Below, piece by piece: positions 57,163 to 64,000 of a stretch of DNA of 64,000 nucleotides. A program made the translations under genes and the position numbers. The notes under the pieces were generated by a model. That model was not told the DNA's origin and made no database searches. It saw only the letters and a list, made by a program, of their open reading frames with translations. Within the stretch, counting starts at the first letter, position 1, and the number at the start of each line of letters is the position of its first letter. The DNA is from Enchytraeus crypticus (lineage: Eukaryota > Annelida > Clitellata > Enchytraeida > Enchytraeidae): NCBI GenBank assembly GCA_905160935.1, contig CAJHZI010000907.1, positions 1,276,501 to 1,340,500 on the forward strand, given 5' to 3'.

Positions 57163-59345
57163 AGTGACAGTCGTGGTGGAGTGTAGTAGTAGAGTCACGG
57201 AGAGCTTTCTTAGACATCGCAGGTGTCTATCGTAAAGAGAATCTGATGTACATTTTGTAGTAAAAGATTATGTACCGGATGTAATCTCCAATGACTCTTA
57301 AAGACATGCACAATTTAATCAACCTAATGAGTTTTAAAATGCTTTCTATTCGTCAAATGGCAGTAAGCATGGCATTGAAAACTGCATATAACAGCTGCTA
57401 CTACACCTTAAAGCGTCAAGGACATAATTTTTTTTAGCTAGGTCGTATTGATCAGGGATGCACTACCCCTTCATGCAGTGGGCCACTTTTGGAAAAATTT
57501 CGCGGGCCACATGGCTTCTATTGTCACAATTGCAATTTTTTCGTCACAATTTACCCGGACCATCGCTTGATTACCGGACTGGCACCATTTAGTAGGTTTC
57601 TTTTCAGCATGTGTTTTACAGTTTGGTTTGTATAAATTATATGTTGTAATCTTTGGATAAGAAGGCGAACGTCAAACTGGTATTATTACTATTATAATTA
57701 GTATTTATTAGTATTTTTGAGAAATATGGAAGTGACAGATAAGTGAAATCGTCAGAAAATATATTAGTATTAAATTTTATTTTGAACAATTTGAACAACA
57801 AATGGCTATAATCTGCCTTTAACAGATACATATTTAATCAAAATTTTTCGTACAAAATATATTCGTATAATTATGCCATGCCCCTCAGATTACATATACT
57901 GGTGTGAAACAGATATGAAATATCACATACTATCAATATTCAGAATTTCGGATTTTTTAATATATCTTCATGTAAATTTTGATTACAAGGTTAAATACCT
58001 TGTTTTTTGTTATATCAGCCGGAATAGAATTTGAAACAGTTGTATTAGTATGCTCTGTAGTTTACACTTCCTTAAACGGAGAGATACAGCTAATGAATTG
58101 CACCTATTGAGATCATTGACACTGCTTGGCAAAAGCTAAAGCTGGTAAAGCTAAGGTTAACGTCAGTTTCCTCACTCGAAAGCGATGTCAGTGACGGGCG
58201 AGCCCAGGCCTGATACACTACTTGTCACCACAAGAAGACAATGCATGAGATGAGTGTCTGCAATTCGATTTCGCTCTTTTGATGTTATACCTTTCAAGCT
58301 GACGATGCTGATTCGCATCTGTAAGTACTGCCAAGCATCGAAACTACGCGTCTGAGCACGTCAAAGAGAACATTATAGGCAGGAAATGTTGAAATGGTCT
58401 TCCACATTGATGTATAATATTTTGCGACGCTCATCTGATGATAAGGTTTAGGTCACTTTGTAACTCCAGTGACGCCAGCTATGAGACTCTCAATTCATCT
58501 GTTTGTATAAAGTCAATCATTGTATTCGGTGAAAATGGAAATTGATCAATCACAAATTGAAAGGTTTCACATTGAGGCGCTTGCTGAACTTTTTTCAAAC
58601 TATCCCTCAAGACTATAAATGATCTCATCAAATGGCAGTTCATTACATACAGTATGGCAGGTAGATCAGCATCTGCGACAAATGTGTCCAATGTTTAGTC
58701 AGAATGTATACGTGGAAAGGAGAGCTTCCTTCGAAACGTCTCGATAGACAGATCAATATGCTATGCGAATTGATACATCATAGGAGAAGTATTTCCTTCA
58801 TCTTGAAGCTGTAATTGTTTGAAACATTGAGAGCTTCTCATTATCCGTCAAAATGTCAATTGCCTGGATCACTCACTTCATCATATTGTTTATTTTTTGA
58901 GTTCAGAAATATTCAGCATTACACGAAAGCGACAGAGGACCTTGACACGAGATAAACGCGAGATAACGTCGTCTTGTAATGTTACCTCACCTTTCTCGCT
59001 ATATTCAGTTCAACTAAAAGAATTTTGACAAATATTTAAGTAAAAATTGTAATTTAATAATCCCTACGAAAGTCATTGTTATTAGCGCAGTCTCTACATG
59101 ACGTTCTAAAGTAATAAAGTTTTAATCCATTCCAATCCTTTAAAAAAGTTTCTAGTTCTTAGTATATTAAAAAACGCTTTATATCTACGTTTCAGTTGAT
59201 TTCAATTATTAGTGTTCAGTATGTAATTCAACTGCACTTTGATACAACAATGTTAGCTAAACAACACCATGCGTTACTATGATCGATATTAAATTTCTGG
59301 GCAATATACCTGTGAAGTTACATGAATATGTATATATAAATATAC

Positions 59346-59414
<69 letters not shown>

Positions 59415-59499
59415 TAATCTACGATAATCTAAAGTACAGATTATTGTGTATTACTTATCGCTTTTTTAATTGTATCTTTACGTGTGTATCATGTCTTAG
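57163..59499. other. Spacer between zinc-finger paralogues
   Basis: No coding exon seen and no copy of the 87-nt exon. It holds a diverged S1 SINE (57545-57695, with ACCGGACTGG and an ATTATTACTATTAT end), an S2 SINE (58138-58209) and a (TA)n tract (59346-59407). The minus-strand ORF at 58479-58691 is unremarkable. Confidence 0.6.
58138..58209 (+). mobile_element. SINE-like family S2, copy 4
   Basis: GCTGGTAAAGCTAAGGTTAA, CGTCAGTTTCCTCACTCGAA, AGCGATGTCAGTGACGGGCG and AGCCCAGG. It is the longest copy in the window. Confidence 0.85.
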
Positions 59500-60338
59500 G
59501 TGTAACAGATTCCAGCAGAAGAAGATCATCAAGTGAATCAGATCCAGCACGACGCGATAAATGTTCTCAATGTGAGGTAACTTTCAGTGAAACAGATCAA
59601 GCGAAGCCAAGTATACAATGTAAACACTTGAGTGACCGTCGGTTTCTCTGTACTCAGTGCCATAAAACATTTAGCAGGAAACATCTCTTGCTGTATCACA
59701 CACAGCGCATGCATGTGAACAACAAACGCTATTGCTGTACTCAGTGTAAGAAATCCTATAGTCATATGTCCGGGCTCAAAGAGCACATCAAACACTTGCA
59801 TGGTGATAAAAAATATGACTGCGACAAGTGTGACTACAGTTCTAAGTACTTAGGTAATCTAAATCATCACATATCTGCTGTTCATTTACATCAGAAACAG
59901 TACAAGTGTCTCTATTGTGGATATCAATGCCAAAGGAAGAATTATCTAGAATCTCACATACGTTCTGTTCACTATCAAGAAACGGAAAAACACTTTCAAT
60001 GCTCTTCTTGTGGCAAGAAATTTTCAGAACTTTATTACCTTAAAAGCCACTTGAAATCTGTTCACAGTGGACAAAAACCTTTCGCATGTGATCAGTGTGA
60101 CTATAAGTCTGCACTTAAGAGTTACCTTACGCAGCATAAAAGACGTGTACATGAAGCGTTACGATGCTTCGCCTGTGCTCAGTGTGAATACAAGAGTGCC
60201 GACAAGGGTGATCTCAAGAAACATTGGCTGGCCGTTCACTATCAACATAGACCTCACCCGTGCAGTGAATGCGGCAAATGTTTTAAAAGAGCCGCACATC
60301 TCAGTAAACATTTGAATGTTTTACACAAGCGCCTCTAA
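59500..60338 (+). pseudogene. C2H2 zinc-finger exon, paralogue B (frameshifted)
   Basis: Begins after acceptor ATGTCTTAG in phase 1 as VTDSSRRRSSSESDPARRDK, so it needs an upstream exon for its start codon. An irregular first unit (CSQCEVTF...CKH) is followed by eight C2H2 fingers, from FLCTQCHKTFSRKHLLLYH to HPCSECGKCFKRAAHLSKH. A one-base insertion near 60336 relative to A creates a TAA after LHKRL. The remaining two fingers survive as recognisable but out-of-frame sequence to about 60530, with a further TGA in the last one. Fingers 6-8 are far closer to paralogue A than fingers 1-5. The shortened protein could still bind DNA. Confidence 0.75.
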
Positions 60339-61000
60339 ACCTCGTTCTTGTTCTGCGTATGATATGGATTTCAGTCGACTAGAACAATGTAGAAATCATT
60401 TAAATAGGGCCTGCTCTTCACGGAATACTTACATCCTACTCATGCCAAGAATGTAGGTCTACTAAGGCATTCATTAATGACTTACGCCTCAAGTGACATG
60501 TGGATGCTGTTCAGAGAGAAATTATGTGATATTAGTGTGATGTTAAAGGAATTAGTGATATTGATATTGAACTGATACCCTGGTTCATTCTGAATTAAAC
60601 TGCGCAGATACGTACTAGCAGATTCTTGTTATTCATAGTACTGGCTCGTTATTGACTTGAATAGACATTTTACAGACACCTAGGCTTATGGTTTATGATT
60701 TAGATGTGTGCTGGCATGCTTCATGTTTAAACAGAGTGTGTTTTAATGGGCCTTCCTTGTTAAACAAATACTGAGAAATAGAATATCTCTCTACTTGACA
60801 AGATAAAGGGTTCTTTACATATTATTTATATATTATAATATAGCTGCGCCGCTTTAATTATATGTCTATAAGGGCTGTTAACAAAAAGGTCGAGCAGCGA
60901 ATTTGAATATGGACATGGCTCTCGATAGATTTGTGCTATTTGATAGATTTGTGATATCTTTAATAGATTTGGATTTGTAGATATATCCAAACTGTCGGGT
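60339..61000. other. Decayed zinc-finger tail, then no gene seen
   Basis: 60339-60530 carries out-of-frame remnants of two fingers (TCTTGTTCTGCGTATGATAT and ACTCATGCCAAGAATG). The rest is AT-rich. Confidence 0.6.
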
Positions 61001-61008
61001 AGCGTTAG

Positions 61009-61756
61009 CAGGGGCGGATCCAGGAAATTTTTAAAGGGGGGCCGAAATGTTATTTTGAGTCTACACATTTTTTGCTTACCCTCCTCCCCCCAGCTATCTT
61101 CGGAACATTTGACGCAACCAGAAAAATACTGTGAGAGTGGTTCAAATTTTTTTCATAATACTGCGCTCGGCTCAGAGAGTCAGTGTATCTCCGTATCTTA
61201 CCCCCCCCCCCGCCGGCTCATACCCGTACTAAAGTCAGAGAAAAGCCTGAAAATTATAAAATTCTATTTCTTTTGGAAAAAATTAGGTTACTTTTTCACC
61301 TCTGAAAAAACTCAGCGGATCTAGACGAATTGCAAAAGTGACCTTATTTGGCAGTAGGGGGAGCTAGGCCACTCCCAGCCAAGGCTGTTTGCACCACTGC
61401 TCCTGGATAGAGGTCAAATTTTTTATTTACACACTTTTTTCCTCTTATACACTGGTTAAAGTGAAAATTGAGAGCTAGTAAACGGTAAACATTTTTCGGG
61501 CCCCTTCCATTATGCAGGGCTCCTAGTATACAAAATATGACCCCTAGTGGGGCCCATATTTTAGCAAATTCGAGCTAGTAGAACTGTTAGAGTTCCTTCT
61601 CTTACCCCCCCCCCCCCCCCCCCCCCCCCAACTATTGCCCTTACAAACACATTTACACACTGAAAATGCCATAAAAGCAATGAAAGCATAGTTTTAATTT
61701 TTTATCGGCGGGCCTAAAGAGGGTGGGGGACGGGGGGCCCCCTGGATCCGCCACTG
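61009..61756. mobile_element. Non-autonomous hAT element, 748 bp
   Basis: Terminal inverted repeats CAGGGGCGGATCCAGG and (inverted) CAGTGGCGGATCCAGG differ at one base. They are flanked by the exact 8-bp duplication AGCGTTAG at 61001-61008 and 61757-61764. An 8-bp duplication and CAG-GGCGGATCCAG ends are characteristic of hAT transposons. The interior has poly-C tracts (61201-61211, 61605-61629) and no transposase. The ORF at 61055-61324 is incidental. Confidence 0.95.
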
Positions 61757-61764
61757 AGCGTTAG

Positions 61765-62493
61765 CTTAACTATATTAAGAATGCAATAGCTGTCTTAATG
61801 CATTGAAAATAATCCAATGAAAGTTACATGTAAGTAAAAGTAATCACTCTTTGCGTTATGTTTTTTGGTTGGTATAAAATTGACATTTTTCAAATTAGCT
61901 AAATTTAATTACATTTATAATATTTGGATCTGATCTGCCTTATAAGTCACCCGAGTTTTAACTAATATTTAATGATTTAATTAATATCCGGGTGGCTCAG
62001 TATGTTAACACGTTAGATAATAACAATAATAACCTCCGACAATTTCTATAGCGGTGTCATGTCCGGTGTCCGGTCTTCGAGACCGCTTTACAGGTTCCGG
62101 GCAGGTTACTATTAATCGTTTCCATGGGTAATCTTATCTCTGCTATTGACAGCGCCTATTGGCAGCAAGCTCCGATACAAGATTAAATTTCAAGGGCTCA
62201 TGAGGAGCCGAGGTGAACACACTAATCGTTACGCCATATCTCCTCCCAAAAATAACGGCATGAAGTCTCTAATGGCTGTTCCTGGGAAAAATTCCCGGTA
62301 GAGCTGATTATAGAACAAAAATCTCGGATATTCACCTTTAAGAAGATGAGATATTGTGGAAGGGAAAATGGAGATTGAAGAAGAAGATGGTTAGGGCAAA
62401 ACCGAGACTTGAAATGTTAGATGATTTATAGCAAAATTCGTAAGTAGTGTGTAATTTCACATAATTTCACCATGCGAAATTATGTTGGATATT
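61765..62493. other. No gene seen
   Basis: AT-rich sequence followed by a more GC-rich part (62040-62330) with no ORF or recognised repeat. Confidence 0.45.
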
Positions 62494-63490
62494 AAATTTC
62501 GTCGAAAGCAGAGAATATATTGAGCAAGACACAATTTGGTTTTAGGAAAGGATGCGGTACAAGAGAAGCAATAGGGATAATGCGGGTTCTTTGCGAAAGA
62601 AGCCTAGAATATGGAAATAACGTTTTTGTATGCTTTGTAGACTTCGAGAAGGCCTTTGACAGGATTGATTGGATAACGATCATGAATATCCTTAAAAGAA
62701 TAGGAATGGACTGGAGAGATAGAAGACTAATTTTGAACTTGTACATGAATCAAAGAGGAGTAATCAAAATCCAACAACAATACTCTGAAGAAGGTGAAAT
62801 AGGACGTGGAGTAAGACAAGGTTGTAGCATTTCGCCGCTGCTGTTTAACATTTACGCTGAGGCAATGATGGAGGAAGACTTGGAAGAAGGAAGTAGGAGG
62901 GAATTTGTTACAAGATGTACTATTTGCAGATGACCAAGGAATGGTAGCGGGCAGCGAGATTGGATTGCAGAAGATAATGGATAGGCTGAATGATACGGCT
63001 TTTAGATATGGCATGAAGATTAATATAAAAAAGACCAAGGTTATGAGAGTGTCCAATAATAAAGGTGAAGTTAATATTACAATAAATGGAACGAAATTGG
63101 AACAGATAAGGAGTTTCAAATATTTGGGTCATACTATAACCAATGATGGGAAATGTGAGACGGAAATATGCAGTAGGATTACACAAGTAAAAGCGGCCTT
63201 TGGTAGTAGAAAAGAACTATTAACAAAAGTCTAAAGAAAGACACAAACATAAAGATAGTGAAAACTTTGGTTTGGACCACGCTATTGTATGGATGTGAGA
63301 CATGGACCTTAAGGAAGGAAGATATTAGGAAACTGGAGGCATTGGAAATGTGGATTTGGAGAAGAATGGAGAGGATTAGCTGGACTCAAAAGGTTACAAA
63401 TGAGGAAGTTCTGGAGGGAGTTGGCACAGATAGACAGTTGATAAATGTATTAAGAAATAGGAAGAAGAAATGGATTAGAGGAATTTCCAA
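62494..63490 (+). pseudogene. RTE-like LINE reverse transcriptase, 5'-truncated
   Basis: The frame opens mid-domain as ENILSKTQFGFRKGCGTREA and carries FVDFEKAFDRIDW and GVRQGCSISPLLFNIYAEAM. A frameshift near 62900 leads to LLQDVLFADDQGMVAGSEIG with the catalytic ADD. A second frameshift near 63225 leads to VWTTLLYGCETWTLRKEDIR and MWIWRRMERISWTQKVTNEE. The endonuclease is absent and the end stops inside KKKWIRGI, short of the usual C-terminus seen at 54017-54285. Confidence 0.88.
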
Positions 63491-64000
63491 GATTTAAGTT
63501 GGACAATTCCTTTATTAATTATGTAACGCAGTTTAAATATTCAGGTCATATTTTAACCAAGGATGGTCGTGATAATAACGATATACAGCGTGAAATACGT
63601 GGTATGTTTATGCGTACGAATATATTAAAGCGTAGATTTGCTTATTACTCTCTTAATGCTAAGAAGGTCCTGTTCAAATCCTATTGTATGTGCTTCTATG
63701 ATGCGGCACTATGGTAGTCGTTTATAATAGGTTCAATAGAGAAGTTTCGATCTTGCTATAATAAATGTATTAAAATATTTTTTGGATACAAATTTTACAT
63801 CGCGCTGCTAGAAACCGGATTGCCTAGTTTTGATACTATCCTTTCAAATTACAGATTAAAGTTTAGAATGTGCTTGCTGGATAATGCTAATATGCTAGTT
63901 AAGTGTTTTGATGTTCTGAGCCTATTCTAGCCTTGTATGCCTAATTCTATAAGTAATTGTTTTAGGCCTATAGCTCAATTTATGCGCAGACTATTTGCTT
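63491..64000 (+). pseudogene. C-terminal part of a different LINE (L2/CR1-like)
   Basis: Directly abuts the RTE fragment in the same orientation. Reads PRFKLDNSFINYVTQFKYSG, HILTKDGRDNNDIQREIRG and LFKSYCMCFYDAALW, then one TAG (63717), then FRSCYNKCIKIFFGYK and ETGLPSFDTIL. This is the post-RT region of the LINE group also represented at 24030-25470. It runs off the window end. Confidence 0.75.

Overview
This is nuclear DNA from an AT-rich invertebrate genome, most likely a metazoan such as an arthropod; I cannot fix the species. The evidence is spliced genes with GT/AG junctions, a Jun-type AP-1 factor, C2H2 zinc-finger genes, and dense transposon remnants: several LINE clades, Tc1/mariner, piggyBac, hAT, foldback elements, and tRNA-like and 5S-like SINEs. 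There are many (TA)n and (GA)n tracts. No bacterial, organellar or CRISPR features are seen.

Layout. 1-11 kb: non-coding DNA with a nearly complete RTE-type LINE (2305-5170, minus strand, 11-bp target duplication), SINE copies and a LINE 3' end with a (GAT)n tail. 11-15 kb: a Jun homologue in two recognisable coding exons (11086-11480 and 12743-15037, plus strand). Its intron holds a long TA hairpin and two SINEs. Its bZIP domain is internal and is followed by about 470 residues of Ser/Asn/Thr-rich tail. 15-25 kb: probable 3' UTR, minisatellites, a 5S-rRNA-like SINE, a tRNA-derived SINE and a broken LINE reverse transcriptase. 25.6-26.4 kb: an 858-bp foldback element. 27.9-29.9 kb: a complete, open Tc1/mariner element of the DD37D (maT-like) type inserted in a CATA-rich microsatellite. 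31.7-33.3 kb: nine copies of a 182-bp satellite.

37.9-40.2 kb (minus): a probable spliced gene or large transposon with a transposase-like segment, a Ulp1/C48-like protease domain and a PHD finger, interrupted by one frameshift. 41-53.5 kb: a transposon graveyard, with a fragment of a multicopy invertebrate family, a piggyBac pseudogene, LINE ORF1/endonuclease pieces, a CR1/jockey-like LINE, and an intact 557-aa ORF of a conserved arthropod family (47563-49236, minus). 54.5-60.5 kb: two tandem C2H2 zinc-finger paralogues (plus), the first preceded by a duplicated pair of 87-nt phase-1 exons. Each paralogue carries different disabling changes. 61.0-61.8 kb: a non-autonomous hAT element with a clean 8-bp duplication. 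62.5-64 kb: an RTE-like LINE fragment fused to the 3' part of a different LINE.

Only the Jun gene, the maT transposase, the 557-aa ORF and perhaps the zinc-finger and PHD loci look like functional protein genes. Most of the rest is decaying repeats. Recurrent themes are SINE families that share a 3' module, LINE 3' ends that carry the simple-sequence tracts, and several long inverted repeats, one of them in the Jun intron.
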